Notes: generated from the sequence alone by a model not told the origin. Shown: positions 52,718 through 62,347, counted from the first letter of the stretch. The stretch: 64,000 bases of DNA from JAEMQF01 sp963791595 (GCA_963791595.1 CAWBTF010000023.1:1-64000); one strand, 5' to 3'. Numbers and translations are program-made.

Positions 52718-52847
52718 GTCCGCGTGCGCGCAGGTGTTGCCGGCGCGAGGCCGCGCTGGTAAACCCTGTTGCGCTGCATTTCGGCCTGACTATTCTGCCG
52801 GGCATGCCCCGCAAGCCAAGACCCAACGCCCCGCCGACAGGCACGTC

Positions 52848-54374
52848 ATGAACATCGCCGCCCCACTGATCCAACCGCGCGCGAATTGCACCCGAGCAGC
52901 CCGCCGTCACTTTCGGCGCGCGCACCTGGAGCTTCGGCGAATTCACCGACCACGCGGCGCGCCTCGGCCACGGTCTGCGCAGCCAGCAGGGCCTCGGCCC
53001 GAATGCCCGCGTCGTGCTGTGCATGGAGAACCGACCGGAGTTTCTGGAAACTGTCTTCGGCTGCTGGATCGCCGGACTGACGGTGGTGCCGGTGAACGCG
53101 AAATTGCATGGCCGCGAGGTGGCCCACATCGTGCGCGACAGCGGCGCGGTTCTGGTGGTCACGAGCGACGCGCTGGTCGAAGGCATCGAGACCGCGCTGC
53201 GGGAAGACGGCGCGCCGTGCCCGCCGATCATCGTCGCCGGCAGCGCCGCCTACGCGAAGCTGCTGCAGGCGCCCGCCGCCGATTGCGCGATGCGCGAGCC
53301 CAATCACACCGCGTGGATCTTCTACACCAGCGGCACCACCGGTCGCCCGAAGGGCGCGATGCTGACGCACCGCAACCTGATCTTCATGAGCCTGGCCTAC
53401 TACGCCGACATCGAACGCGATCGAGCCGGGTTGCACCAAGCTGCACGCCGCGCCGCTGTCGCACGGCTCGGGCATCTACAGCCTGCCACACCTGTTCGGC
53501 GGTGGGCATCAGGTGGTGCTACCGGGCTTCGACCCGCCCGAAGTGCTCAGCGCCTTCGAGCGCTACCCGAACGTCACGCTGTTCGCCGCGCCGACGATGG
53601 TGACGCGCCTCGTGCACGCGCTCGGCGGGCGCGAGCACCGCTCGCGGCCTGCGCACGCTCTACTACGGCGGCGGGCCGATGTACGTGAGCGACCTGCAGC
53701 GCGCGCTCGCCACCTTCGGCCCATGCCTGTGGCAGTTGTACGGCCAGGGCGAAAGCCCGATGACGATCACCGGCCTGTCCAAGGCGGATCACCTGGGCGA
53801 CGGCGGACCCGAACACCTGGCGCGCCTGGCCTCGTGCGGCACGGCCCGCACCGGCGTGCTGGTGCGCGTGGTCGACGACGCAGGGCGCGACGTGGCGCTG
53901 GGCGAATCGGGCGAAGTGATCACACGCAGCGACGCCGTGATGGCGGGCTACCACAACAATCCAGCGGCCAACGCCGCGGCGCTGCGCGATGGGTGGTTGT
54001 GGACCGGTGACATCGGCTCGCTCGACGAGCGCGGCTACCTGACGCTGCGCGACCGCTCGAAAGACATGATCATCTCCGGCGGCAGCAACGTCTACCCGCG
54101 CGAGATCGAAGAATGCCTGCTGCGCCATCCGGCGTTGCTGGAGTGCGCGGTGGTCGGCCGGCCGCACGCCGACTGGGGCGAGGAAGTGGTGGCCTTCGTC
54201 GTGCCGCGGCCAGGCCATGCGCTGGTCGATCACGAACTCGACGCGCTGTGCCTGGAACACATCGCGCGCTTCAAGCGCCCGCGCCAGTACATCCGCGTCG
54301 CGGCGCTGCCGAAGAACAACTACGGCAAGGTGTTGAAGACCGAGCTGCGACTGCAATTGAAGAGCGAGGCATGA
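52848..54374 (+). CDS. AMP-dependent acyl-CoA synthetase/ligase (several frameshifts)
   Basis: An acid-CoA ligase of about 508 residues that adenylates a carboxylic acid and transfers it to CoA. Motifs are ENRPEFLETVFGCWIAG, the P-loop WIFYTSGTTGRPKGAML, LWQLYGQGESPM, RDGWLWTGDIGSLDERGYLT, SGGSNVYPREIEECL and the catalytic Lys region KNNYGKVLKTELR. Frames change near 52885, 53430 and 53640. The stop overlaps the next gene as ATGA. It likely activates an aromatic or branched acid for degradation by the enoyl-CoA hydratase that follows. Confidence 0.87.
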
Positions 54375-55166
54375 ACGACATCCGCATCGAGAACCACGGC
54401 CGCGTGCGCCTGATCACGATCGACCGGCCGGCAAAGATGAATTCGCTCGACTTCGCGGCGAACGATCAACTGGTCGCCGCGTGGCGCGAGTTCGACGCCG
54501 ACGACAGCGCGTGGGTCGCGGTGATCACGGGTGCCGGCGAGCAGGCCTTCTGCGCCGGCGCCGACCTGAAGACCTACACGATGGACTTCGCGCGCCGCCC
54601 CGCGCCCGAGTTCCGAGAAGAGCTTCACCAACGGCCCGGGCTTCGGCGGCATCACGCGCAACCTGGACATCTTCAAACCCATCGTCGCCGCGGTGAACGG
54701 CTACGCGATCTCCGGCGGCTTCGAGCTCGCGCTCGCCTGCGACCTGCGCTTTTGTTCGCCCAACGCCGAATTCGCGCTGCAGGACGCCAAGTGGGGCTTC
54801 CACGCCTGCGACGGCGGGCTGATCCGCCTGCCCCAGGTGGTGGGCCTGGGTCACGCGATGGAGATCGTGCTGTCGGGCGAACGCGTGAACGCCGACGACG
54901 CGTACCGCATCGGGTTGGTGAACCGCATCTGGCCGCAGGCCGAGTTGCTGGAGCGAACCCTGGACTACGCACAAATGCTCGCGAAGCGCTCGCCGCTGTC
55001 GCAGCGCTTCGCCAAGGAAGTGATGAAGCGGGCCGTCGGTTTGCCGCAGGACGAAGCATTGAGGCTGGAGTCGAGCTCATTCCACGATCTGGGTTCGAGC
55101 GAAGACCTGGCCGAGGGCACGACGGCGTTTCGCGAGAAGCGCGAGGCGCGGTTCAAGGGGCGCTGA
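54371..55166 (+). CDS. Enoyl-CoA hydratase family protein (one frameshift)
   Basis: Crotonase-fold protein of about 264 residues. The oxyanion-hole segments are AFCAGADLKTY and AAVNGYAISGGFELAL. The frame switches near 54620 between PAPEFREE and SFTNGPGFGG, and homology continues to the typical ending FREKREARFKGR. It starts within the ligase stop (ATGA) and ends directly before the 2-keto-4-pentenoate hydratase-like gene, so the three form a short catabolic operon. Confidence 0.87.
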
Positions 55167-55202
55167 ATGCCTGTGGAATCGACAATGACTGGAGACACCT
55201 CA

Positions 55203-56030
55203 ATGCCGCCCGCCCTTCGCATGAGCCAAGAACAATCGCAGAAAGCCGCCCGCCTGCTTTGGGCCCATTGGCAAGCCGGCACCACGCTCGAAGCCCTGCC
55301 CGTCGAGCTGCAACCGCAGAGCCGAAGCGAGGGCTACGCGATCCAGGCGCAGTTGCCGGCGGTCGGCGCGCGCTCGGTGGTCGGCTGGAAGATCGCCGCC
55401 ACGAGTGCCGCGGGCCAGGCGCACATCCGCGTCAGCGGGCCGCTGGCCGGGCGGCTGCTGTCGGGGCAGATCGATCCGAACATCGACGGCGGCGCGACGC
55501 TCACGCTCGCCGGAAACCGCATGCGCGTCGCCGAGCCCGAGTTCGCGTTCCGCTTCGGCACCGACCTCGCGCCGCGCGCCGCGCCCTACGCGGTGGAACA
55601 GGTGCTCGCCGCAGTGGACACGCTGCACCCGGCGATTGAAATCCCCGACTCGCGCTACGCCGTGTTCACGCAGGTCGGCGAAGCGCAGCTGATCGCCGAC
55701 AACGCCTGCGCGCACCGCTTCATCCTCGGCGCTGCGGCGCCGGTGGCCTGGCGCGGCATCGACCTGCGCACGCACCGCGTGCACGGCGAGGTGTTCGGCG
55801 CGAACGGCCGGCGCGTTTCACGCGAGGGCGACGGCAGCGTGGTGCTCGGCGACCCGCGGGTGGCGCTCACGTGGTTGGTGAACGAGTTGTCCGGACTCGG
55901 AATCACGCTCATCGCCGGTCAGTTCGTCACCACTGGAACCTGCATGGTGCCGCTCGAAGTGCTGCCCGGCGACAAGGCGCGTGTGGACTATGGCGTGTTG
56001 GGGCGGATGGCGGTCAATTTCGCGGCATGA
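55203..56030 (+). CDS. 2-keto-4-pentenoate hydratase / fumarylacetoacetate hydrolase-family protein
   Basis: A 275-residue enzyme that hydrates or decarboxylates 2-oxo-4-pentenoate-type intermediates of aromatic meta-cleavage. Metal-ligand segment AEPEFAFRFG and the following EIPDSRYAVFTQVGEAQLIA, plus LGDPRVALTWLVNEL, identify the family. The start at 55203 is chosen because ggag lies 8 bases upstream; an earlier in-frame ATG at 55167 is possible. Its presence behind a ligase and hydratase fits ring-derived acid breakdown, though the gene order is not a classical meta-cleavage operon. Confidence 0.88.
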   Translation: MPPALRMSQEQSQKAARLLWAHWQAGTTLEALPVELQPQSRSEGYAIQAQLPAVGARSVVGWKIAATSAAGQAHIRVSGPLAGRLLSGQIDPNIDGGATLTLAGNRMRVAEPEFAFRFGTDLAPRAAPYAVEQVLAAVDTLHPAIEIPDSRYAVFTQVGEAQLIADNACAHRFILGAAAPVAWRGIDLRTHRVHGEVFGANGRRVSREGDGSVVLGDPRVALTWLVNELSGLGITLIAGQFVTTGTCMVPLEVLPGDKARVDYGVLGRMAVNFAA

Positions 56031-56360
56031 CGCGCAGGGCAATCGGCGCGATTCATCGGGCATCAGCAGGATCACCAGCGCCAGGTCGAGCGGCACGCCG
56101 GCCTTGCGCATCTGCCGCGCGACGTGGCCGAAGTCGCCTTCCGCATCCGCGAGGCGCTGCCGCCACTTGCCGCGGAAGAACTCACCGATGGCCAGGTCGA
56201 CATGCACGCCCAAGTCAGGCAGCGGCTCGATGAGCGGCGGGTCGGCCTCGAACCAGGCGTGCGGGTCGTCGGCGTCGAGCCAGGCCTCCCATTCGTCGAA
56301 GTTGGCGGGCTGCCGCAAAGAGCGGCCGGGCTCGCAGCGAACTTCGGGCAGTGCACTCAT
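55818..56360 (-). CDS. Hypothetical protein, 3' end uncertain
   Basis: A reading frame starting MSALPEVRCEPGRSLRQPAN and continuing FDEWEAWLDADDPHAWFEAD and IGEFFRGKWRQRLADAEGDF looks genuinely coding, but I do not recognise the family. In the open frame it would overlap the convergent hydratase gene by 213 bp, which is unusual. A frame change near 56050 would end it at 56014 with only a 17-bp overlap, giving about 115 residues. The first 100 codons are the reliable part. Confidence 0.5.
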   Translation of the reverse strand: MSALPEVRCEPGRSLRQPANFDEWEAWLDADDPHAWFEADPPLIEPLPDLGVHVDLAIGEFFRGKWRQRLADAEGDFGHVARQMRKAGVPLDLALVILLMPDESRRLPCASCREIDRHPPQHAIVHTRLVAGQHFERHHAGSSGDELTGDERDSESGQLVHQPRERHPRVAEHHAAVALA

Positions 56361-56532
56361 GGTCAACGGCTTGCCGAACCTCCGTGGGAGTGATCAACGA
56401 TTGACGCGGCGCGAGTGTAGGCATTCACCTGCGCTGCGCAAGACGGCCCACCCCCCTGAATGAGGGGTCGGCGCTGGCGCGGGCCCTCGCGTGGGGTCGC
56501 CGGAATCGCAAAGCAACCCGTCGCCGAAAACC

Positions 56533-56617
56533 GCAGAGCAACCGTCGCCGGGCCGCCCCAAGACGGTTGCTCGCCCCCACGGGGGGCGGGCGCGAAGCGA
56601 CCGGGGGCGAACATACA
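56533..56617 (-). repeat. 85-bp palindromic element, copy B (upstream of the kinase)
   Basis: Reverse orientation relative to copies A and C. The 11-bp inverted repeat is perfect. It lies between the divergent hypothetical gene and the kinase; the kinase frame remains open through it and would encode nearly the same peptide (ATVAGPPQDGCSPPRGAGA) as copy A does in the CoA-transferase. Whether it is translated depends on the kinase start codon. Confidence 0.92.
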
Positions 56618-56690
56618 AGGGCAAAATCCGCCTCATGACCCATCCCTTGCAGTGGGCTCGCAGCGTCGCGACCCGACCGGTGCCCGCCTT

Positions 56691-58724
56691 GTGACCCAAA
56701 CCCCGCCGCCGGGCCCCGCCGCCGCGCCGCCGGACGAGCAGCGCACCTTGGTCGAGCAGCGCACCGTCGTCGAGGCGCGCACGGCCGTCGAGGCCGCTTC
56801 AAACATGGAAGTGGCGCCGGGCGCCGCCCTGCCCGCCGGCCTGGCGCTGCAGGAGTTCGTGATCGAAGGGCTGGTGGGCGAAGGCGGATTCGGCATCGTC
56901 TACCTCGCGCGCGATACGCGGCTGGACCGCAAGGTCGCGCTCAAGGAGTACATGCCGACCAACCTGGCGCAGCGCGGCGCCGACCGCAGCGTGACGGTGC
57001 GCTCCGAGCGCTACCGAGACACCTTCGTGCTGGGCCTGCGCAGCTTCGTCAACGAGGCCAAGCTGCTCGCGTCGTTCGACCACCCGTCGCTGGTGAAGGT
57101 GTACCGCTTCTGGGAGGAGAACGGCACCGCCTACATGGTGATGCCGTTCTACGAAGGCCCGACCCTGCGCCAGCAGCTCGCCGAGTTCGGCAAGTCGCCA
57201 AACGAGAAGTTGCCCGACGAAGCCTGGCTGCGCACGCTGCTCGCGCCGCTGATCGACGCGCTCGAGCTGATCCACAACGACCATTGCTGGCACCGCGACA
57301 TCGCACCCGACAACATCCTGCTGCTCGCGCCGCAGAAAACGCAGGCCGGCGCGGCGCCCGGGCTGCGGCCGCTGTTGCTCGACTTCGGCGCCGCGCGGCG
57401 CGTGATCGGCGACGTGACGCACAACCTCACGGTGATCCTGAAGCCGGGTTACGCGCCGCTCGAGCAGTACGCCGAATCGGAGTCGATGCGGCAAGGCCCG
57501 TGGACCGACGTCTACGCGCTGTGCGCGGTGCTCTACTGCGCAGTCACCGGGCGCGCGCCGGTGCCTTCGGTGAGCCGGGTGATCAGCGACGAGATGGTGA
57601 GCGCGGTGCAGGCCGGTGCCGGGCGCTATTCGCAGGCGTTTCTTGCGGCGATCGACGCGGGGCTGGCGGTTCGCCCGGATGCGCGCCCGCAATCGATGGC
57701 CGCGCTGCGCGAGCGCTTCGAGCTCGGCCGGGGCCGCGCGGCACCGCAGGCCGAAGCGCCGCGCAGCGCGGTGACGAGTGACGGCCAGCGCGCTCCCGCA
57801 GGGGCACCCGCGGGGACCTCAGCAGCAGCAGTCGCGGCGCACCAGGCCGATGCCGCTGCGTCGGTCACCCATCGTGTGCCGCCGGCGTCTCAGCCCGAGC
57901 GTCAGAGAGAAGGCACGTCAGCGCCGAACCCACCTAACGCGAGAAATGCACGCAGCGCCGCCGGCGCTGCCGGCGCACCCAGATGGCCGCTGCTGCTGGG
58001 CGGCTTCGTCGTGCTCGTGATCGCTGCCGCGGCCTTCGGCTGGTGGTTGCAGCGCAGCACCGCGGCGCAGCGTGCGCCACTGCCGGCAGCACAGCAGCCT
58101 TCGCAGGCATCGCCGCAGCTCGCGCAGCCGCAGTCGCCACAGTCTCAATCGCCCCAGCCCGGGCCGCCAGTCGCACCGGCGCCTGCGGTTACGTCCGCTG
58201 ACACTTCGGCTCCAGCCACTGCGCCTGGACCCACTTCAACGGTTCCGGCCGCGCCGGTTGCCGCTGCGGTGCCTGCGCTGGCCAGCCCCACGCCAACGTC
58301 GGCGGCTCCGGCCACATCGGCCGGCACCGCAGCCCCGACATCGGCGGCCCCCACAGCGGCAACCCGGCCACCCGCGCCGCGCCCCGCGGTGGCCGCCGCG
58401 CCGGCCCGCACGCGACCGCCCCCCGCCGAGGCGGCCGAGCCTGCCCCCGTCGCGACGCCCCGCGCGGCGGCGCAGCCGGCGCCCGCACCGTCGCCTGCGC
58501 CCGCGCCTGCTCCCGCGCCGCCCGCTCTGGACGCAAAGCGCTTCGAATGCGAGGTGCTGGTTCGCGCCGGGCAGAAGGCGCTCGCCAACCGCAGCTACGA
58601 CGACGCGATGCAGCGCGCCGACGAGGCCCAGGGCATCTACCCCGATTGCCCCGGCGCAGCGGAATTAGGTCGCAATGCGCGCCAGGCGAAGGACCGGGCG
58701 CGCAGCTCTGCCGTGATTCAATAG
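56691..58724 (+). CDS. Membrane-bound eukaryotic-like Ser/Thr protein kinase
   Basis: Protein kinase of 677 residues from the GTG start chosen here (VTQTPPPG); the frame is open back to 56460, through the 85-bp element, so a longer product cannot be excluded. The kinase domain has GEGGFGIVYLARD (P-loop), VALKEYMP (ATP Lys), HRDIAPDNILLL (catalytic loop), LLDFGAARR (metal Asp) and an APLEQY activation segment. A roughly 100-residue variable linker leads to one membrane helix (WPLLLGGFVVLVIAAAAFGW). Beyond it lie a Pro/Ala-rich periplasmic stalk and a small C-terminal domain (ECEVLVRAGQKALANRSYDD) resembling a TPR unit. It may signal envelope conditions together with the adjacent lipoprotein. 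Confidence 0.9.
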   Translation: MTQTPPPGPAAAPPDEQRTLVEQRTVVEARTAVEAASNMEVAPGAALPAGLALQEFVIEGLVGEGGFGIVYLARDTRLDRKVALKEYMPTNLAQRGADRSVTVRSERYRDTFVLGLRSFVNEAKLLASFDHPSLVKVYRFWEENGTAYMVMPFYEGPTLRQQLAEFGKSPNEKLPDEAWLRTLLAPLIDALELIHNDHCWHRDIAPDNILLLAPQKTQAGAAPGLRPLLLDFGAARRVIGDVTHNLTVILKPGYAPLEQYAESESMRQGPWTDVYALCAVLYCAVTGRAPVPSVSRVISDEMVSAVQAGAGRYSQAFLAAIDAGLAVRPDARPQSMAALRERFELGRGRAAPQAEAPRSAVTSDGQRAPAGAPAGTSAAAVAAHQADAAASVTHRVPPASQPERQREGTSAPNPPNARNARSAAGAAGAPRWPLLLGGFVVLVIAAAAFGWWLQRSTAAQRAPLPAAQQPSQASPQLAQPQSPQSQSPQPGPPVAPAPAVTSADTSAPATAPGPTSTVPAAPVAAAVPALASPTPTSAAPATSAGTAAPTSAAPTAATRPPAPRPAVAAAPARTRPPPAEAAEPAPVATPRAAAQPAPAPSPAPAPAPAPPALDAKRFECEVLVRAGQKALANRSYDDAMQRADEAQGIYPDCPGAAELGRNARQAKDRARSSAVIQ

Positions 58725-58784
58725 CCGCCCCTGGCCACCTCTGGCCGCCCTCGGCCCCATTCATTCACAGCGCGAAGGACTGTC

Positions 58785-59561
58785 ATGAGCACTCGAAACC
58801 TTGCCCGTGTATGTGCACCCCCGGTCGCTTCGCGCCCGCCCCCCGTGGGGGCGAGCAACCGTCTTGGGGCGGCCCGGCGACTGTTGCTCTGCGTTGCCGC
58901 CACACTCGCCCTGCACGGCTGTGCCGGGCCCAAAGGTTCGGGGGGGTCGGGCTCGGACGTGGCGAGCGTGTGCAACCCGATGCTCGTCGGCATCGGCGCT
59001 GCGGCGGTCTGCGCGGCGCTGGCCTCGGGCAACAATCGGGTGCGCACCGGCGCCGCCTGCGCCGCCGTCGCCGTGACCGCGTGCTACCTCGCCAACAGCT
59101 ACAAGGCCGAACAGGTGCGCAGCGCGAAACAGGTCGAGGAAGAGTACCTGCGCAAGAACTCGCAGCTGCCCGAACGCGCGACCGTCACCACGTACCGCTC
59201 GCAGGTCAACCCCGGCGCGGCGGTGTCGCGCGGCCAGGAAGTCAAGCTCGTGTCGACCATCGTCGCGGTGCCGGGCCGCGCCGAGAAGAACGTCGTCGTC
59301 GAGGAAGAGGTGAGCATCTTCGACAGCCAGAACGAGGCCTGGGGCAAACCGGTGCGCAAGACCGCGAACGGCGGCAAGGAGGCGGGCGAATTCCAGACCT
59401 CGTTCACGATCCCGATTCGCGACGGCTGGTCGCAAGGCGTCTACACGCTGCGGCGCACGCTGTACGTGAACGGCAGCGTCGCGCAGAAAGACGAGACGAG
59501 CACGAAGTTCCAGGTGGTGCAGGGTCCCGAGGGCAGCTCGCTGGCGTTGGCGGCACGGTAG
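58785..59561 (+). CDS. Lipoprotein whose signal peptide contains the 85-bp element
   Basis: A 258-residue predicted lipoprotein of unknown function. The ATG is preceded by gaaggactgtc. The signal peptide is unusual: after MSTRNLAR, residues about 9-36 are encoded by the palindromic element (starting VCAPPVASRPPPVGAS and supplying the basic RR and part of the hydrophobic core). TLALHGC follows, with Cys46 as probable lipid-anchor residue. The mature part has a short hydrophobic stretch (MLVGIGAAAVCAALASG), a coiled-coil-like segment and a beta-rich domain (VKLVSTIVAVPGRAEKNVVV to YTLRRTLYVNG). It follows the kinase by 60 bp and may be its functional partner. Confidence 0.82.
   Translation: MSTRNLARVCAPPVASRPPPVGASNRLGAARRLLLCVAATLALHGCAGPKGSGGSGSDVASVCNPMLVGIGAAAVCAALASGNNRVRTGAACAAVAVTACYLANSYKAEQVRSAKQVEEEYLRKNSQLPERATVTTYRSQVNPGAAVSRGQEVKLVSTIVAVPGRAEKNVVVEEEVSIFDSQNEAWGKPVRKTANGGKEAGEFQTSFTIPIRDGWSQGVYTLRRTLYVNGSVAQKDETSTKFQVVQGPEGSSLALAAR
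58808..58892 (+). repeat. 85-bp palindromic element, copy C (inside lipoprotein signal sequence)
   Basis: Same orientation as copy A. One arm of the 11-bp inverted repeat carries a single change (GACTGTTGCTC). It forms codons about 9-36 of the lipoprotein gene and is read in a different frame and strand sense from copies A and B. Confidence 0.92.
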
Positions 59562-59621
59562 GCCGCCCCGCCGGGTTGCGAGCGGGACCTGTGGTTCAGC
59601 CCGCCCGCTGACAGGTTCTCT

Positions 59622-60239
59622 TTACTGCTCGGCCCAGGCCAGCACCGGCTGCCACTGCGCGCGGTGCTGCTCGACGCGGCCCGGCGGGATGTCCCACAAG
59701 GTCAGGCCTTTCCCGGCGAGCTGCACGTAGAGCTGAGCGTCGCGCACCTGGCCGAGCACCGGGGCCTGCACCGAATCGAGGTAGGTGCGCAGCTCATCCA
59801 TCGACAGCGTGCCTTCCCGGGCGCGATTGGCGACCAGCGCCACTTCGACGTCGGCGCCGCTGCTGTGAGCGCGCAGCGTGCCGAGGAAACTCTCGGTCGA
59901 GGCGATGTCGAACTCGCTTGGCTGCAACGGGATGAGGATCTTGTCGACCAGCTTCATCAGCCCGTCCAGGCGCTTGCCGTGCAGGGCGGCCGGGGTGTCC
60001 AGCACGATGTGGGTCGTGCCCTCGGGCACCTTGGCGCGATCGGGTTCTTCCAGGTCCCAGCCTCGGATCACCGGCAGCTCAGGCGGGCGCCGCCCGAGCC
60101 AGCGGCGCGAGGAGTGTTGGCGGTCGGTGTCACCCAGCATGACCGAGTGGCCACGGTGGGCCAGCCACCCCGCGAGGTTGGTGGCCAGCGTGCTCTTGCC
60201 GACGCCCCCTTTGGGGTTGGCAATGGCGATTACCTGCAT
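59622..60239 (-). CDS. ParA-family partition-type ATPase
   Basis: A 205-residue ATPase. The start MQVIAIANPKGGVGKSTLAT contains the deviant Walker A (KGGVGKST) and is preceded by caacaaggacaagaac. VMLGDTDRQHSS and HIVLDTPAAL are the Walker A' and B regions. The short size and lack of a DNA-binding N-terminus put it with small ParA/MipZ-like proteins that position cellular cargo. No ParB gene lies nearby, so the cargo is unknown. It is transcribed in the same direction as the exporter gene upstream of it. Confidence 0.9.
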   Translation of the reverse strand: MQVIAIANPKGGVGKSTLATNLAGWLAHRGHSVMLGDTDRQHSSRRWLGRRPPELPVIRGWDLEEPDRAKVPEGTTHIVLDTPAALHGKRLDGLMKLVDKILIPLQPSEFDIASTESFLGTLRAHSSGADVEVALVANRAREGTLSMDELRTYLDSVQAPVLGQVRDAQLYVQLAGKGLTLWDIPPGRVEQHRAQWQPVLAWAEQ

Positions 60240-60285
60240 GTTCTTGTCCTTGTTGTCACGTTTCTCACAAATTCTCACAAACAGG

Positions 60286-61506
60286 CTATCTTACCTGTGA
60301 AGGCAGGCGCTGCCCCCCATGCCGCCCCATCACCCCCTGCGCCGCCACCGCGCACAGCGTGAACCCGAGCATCACCCACCCGAGGTTGACCTGTCCGTCG
60401 TGGCGCATCCACCCGACGGCGTAGCCGCCGAGCGCGCCAACCAGTTGTTGCAGCAGACCCGTCACCGCCGACGCGGCGCCCGCGAGAGCGGGGACGAGGC
60501 TGACGGCGCGCGTCAGCAGCGTCGGCGTGAGCAAGCCATGGCCCAGGCCGAGCAGCACCAGCGGCAGCGCGAAGGCGAGCGGCGTGCGCCCGCCCGCCAT
60601 GCCGACCGCGAGCATCAGGCCGATGCCGGCCAATGTCAGCGCCTGCCCGCAGTTGAGCAACCAGCGTTCGCCACGCCGGTGCGCGAGCCGGCTGGTCGCG
60701 AAGTTGCCGACGATGTACGACAGCGGCACCACCATCAGGTACACGCCCACGCCGGCGGGCCCCACACCCAGGCTGCCCAGCACCAGCGGCGCGCCGCTGA
60801 GGAACGCGTAGAACGTTGCGACGGTGAACGCGAGCACCCAGGCGTTCAACACGAACTCGTGTTGGCCGAGCAGGTGCCGGTACGCGCTGGCCATGTCGCG
60901 CGCCCAGTGCACCTGCCCGGCAGCGCGCGGCGGCGCACTCGGCAGGCCGCGCCATGCGGCGAGCGCCAGGCCGGCGGCGATGCCCGCCATCAGCACGAAG
61001 TTGGCCTGCCAGCCGAAGCGCACGTGCAGTTGCCCGCCGATCAGCGTGGCCAGCGGCGGGCACAGGCCCATCGCCATGCCGACGTACGCCATCACGCGCG
61101 TGCGCTGCCCTGCGCTGAACAGGTCTTGCACACTGGCGCGCCCGGCGACCATGCCGGCCGCGCTGCCCGCACCTTGCAGGGCTCGCGCGACGATCAGTGC
61201 GTCGATGCTGCCGGCGAACGCAGCGAGCAGCGAGCCCGCTGCTGCGAGCGCCAGGCCGAACAGCAGAATGCGCTTGCGGCCGTAGCGGTCCGACAGCGGC
61301 CCATACAGCATCTGCAGCGCGCCGTAGGCGACGAGGTAGGCGCTGAAGGTCAGCTGCACCGAGGCGGGGTCGGCGGAAAGCAGCGCGCCCCACTCCTGCA
61401 TCGACGGCAGGCAGATCGTCATCGCGAGCAGGCCGAAGGCGATCTGCGCGACGACGTTGGCGACGCGCCAGCGGTTCGGCGGCGGCTGAGTGGGTGCTGT
61501 CGGCAT
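60286..61506 (-). CDS. MFS transporter, Bcr/CflA-type drug exporter
   Basis: Inner-membrane proton-driven exporter of 406 residues with about 12 membrane helices. LSDRYGRKRILLFGLALAAA is the MFS signature loop between helices 2 and 3; LTFSAYLVAYGALQMLYGPL precedes it. Bcr/CflA family members export drugs, cysteine or other small molecules. The substrate is unknown. The gene starts downstream of a 250-bp stretch without a recognisable gene and ends 47 bp before the ParA start. Confidence 0.9.
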   Translation of the reverse strand: MPTAPTQPPPNRWRVANVVAQIAFGLLAMTICLPSMQEWGALLSADPASVQLTFSAYLVAYGALQMLYGPLSDRYGRKRILLFGLALAAAGSLLAAFAGSIDALIVARALQGAGSAAGMVAGRASVQDLFSAGQRTRVMAYVGMAMGLCPPLATLIGGQLHVRFGWQANFVLMAGIAAGLALAAWRGLPSAPPRAAGQVHWARDMASAYRHLLGQHEFVLNAWVLAFTVATFYAFLSGAPLVLGSLGVGPAGVGVYLMVVPLSYIVGNFATSRLAHRRGERWLLNCGQALTLAGIGLMLAVGMAGGRTPLAFALPLVLLGLGHGLLTPTLLTRAVSLVPALAGAASAVTGLLQQLVGALGGYAVGWMRHDGQVNLGWVMLGFTLCAVAAQGVMGRHGGQRLPSQVR

Positions 61507-61756
61507 GCGGGCAGGCGCAGGAGTGGGGGCGGCGGGCCGGGCATTCTCGCGGGTCGTGTCAGCCGCGGGACGATCGGCCAGGCGAACATCTTCGGTGCGC
61601 TAGACTTTCAGTCGGCCATGCAATCCTCGCTCCGAGGCAGGGCTGCGGGCTGAGCAAGCCGACACGTGGCCCGCGCACCTGCATTGATTGGCCCTGGGAG
61701 ATCGAAGCCCGCCCCTGGCTCGAGAAATCCTGATCGGCCGCATTTCGTCACCCGCC

Positions 61757-62347
61757 ATGCCCCACCTCGACCCCCTTCCCTGGGAAGCCAGCCCGCAATT
61801 CCGCGAGCGCTTCGAGCACTACCAGAACACGCGCGGCTTCGTGCCGAACAGCATCCTGACGATGCAGCGCCGGCCGGCGATCGCGCAGGCGTTCATGGAC
61901 CTGAACCGCGCGGTGCTCTACGAAGGCACGGTGGCGCAGGAGCTGAAGATGCTCGTCAGCCTGGTGACGAGCCAGGCGAGCGGCTGCCGCTACTGCCAGG
62001 CGCACATGACGAATCTGGCGAGCATTTACCAGGCGTCCGACGCGAAGATCCGCGCCGTGTGGAGCTTCGAGACGAGCCCGCTGTTCACACCCGCCGAGCG
62101 CGCGGCGCTGCGCCTGGGCTACCGCGCCGCGCTCGTGCCCAACGAGGCGAGCAGCGAAGATTTCGACGAATTGAAGAAGCACTTCGACGAAGGCCAGATC
62201 GTCGAGATCGTCGCGACGATCGCGCTGTTCGGCTATCTGAACCGCTGGAACGACACGATGGCGACCACGCTCGAAACGCGTGCGGTCGAGGTCGCGCAGC
62301 GCGCGATCGGCGCGGTGGGCTGGCAGGCGGGCAAACACGGGGTTTGA
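61757..62347 (+). CDS. Carboxymuconolactone decarboxylase/AhpD-like protein
   Basis: A 196-residue protein of the CMD/AhpD superfamily. SGCRYCQAHM carries the CxxC and His arrangement of AhpD-type alkylhydroperoxidases, so a peroxidase or redox role is more likely than decarboxylation. FVPNSILTMQRRPAIAQAFM and IALFGYLNRWNDTMATTLE are typical of this subgroup. It stands alone on the plus strand; the start follows cccgcc with no strong RBS. Confidence 0.88.
   Translation: MPHLDPLPWEASPQFRERFEHYQNTRGFVPNSILTMQRRPAIAQAFMDLNRAVLYEGTVAQELKMLVSLVTSQASGCRYCQAHMTNLASIYQASDAKIRAVWSFETSPLFTPAERAALRLGYRAALVPNEASSEDFDELKKHFDEGQIVEIVATIALFGYLNRWNDTMATTLETRAVEVAQRAIGAVGWQAGKHGV

Noticed and set aside
56460..56690. 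N-terminal extension of the kinase through the 85-bp element as the true start
   Set aside because: Open frame only; no RBS or conserved sequence supports it, and GTG at 56691 precedes the part that looks native. Kept as an open possibility in the findings.
61507..61756. A small gene between the exporter and the CMD-like gene
   Set aside because: Frames here are short, lack RBS and give low-complexity translations; it is probably just promoter DNA for both directions.
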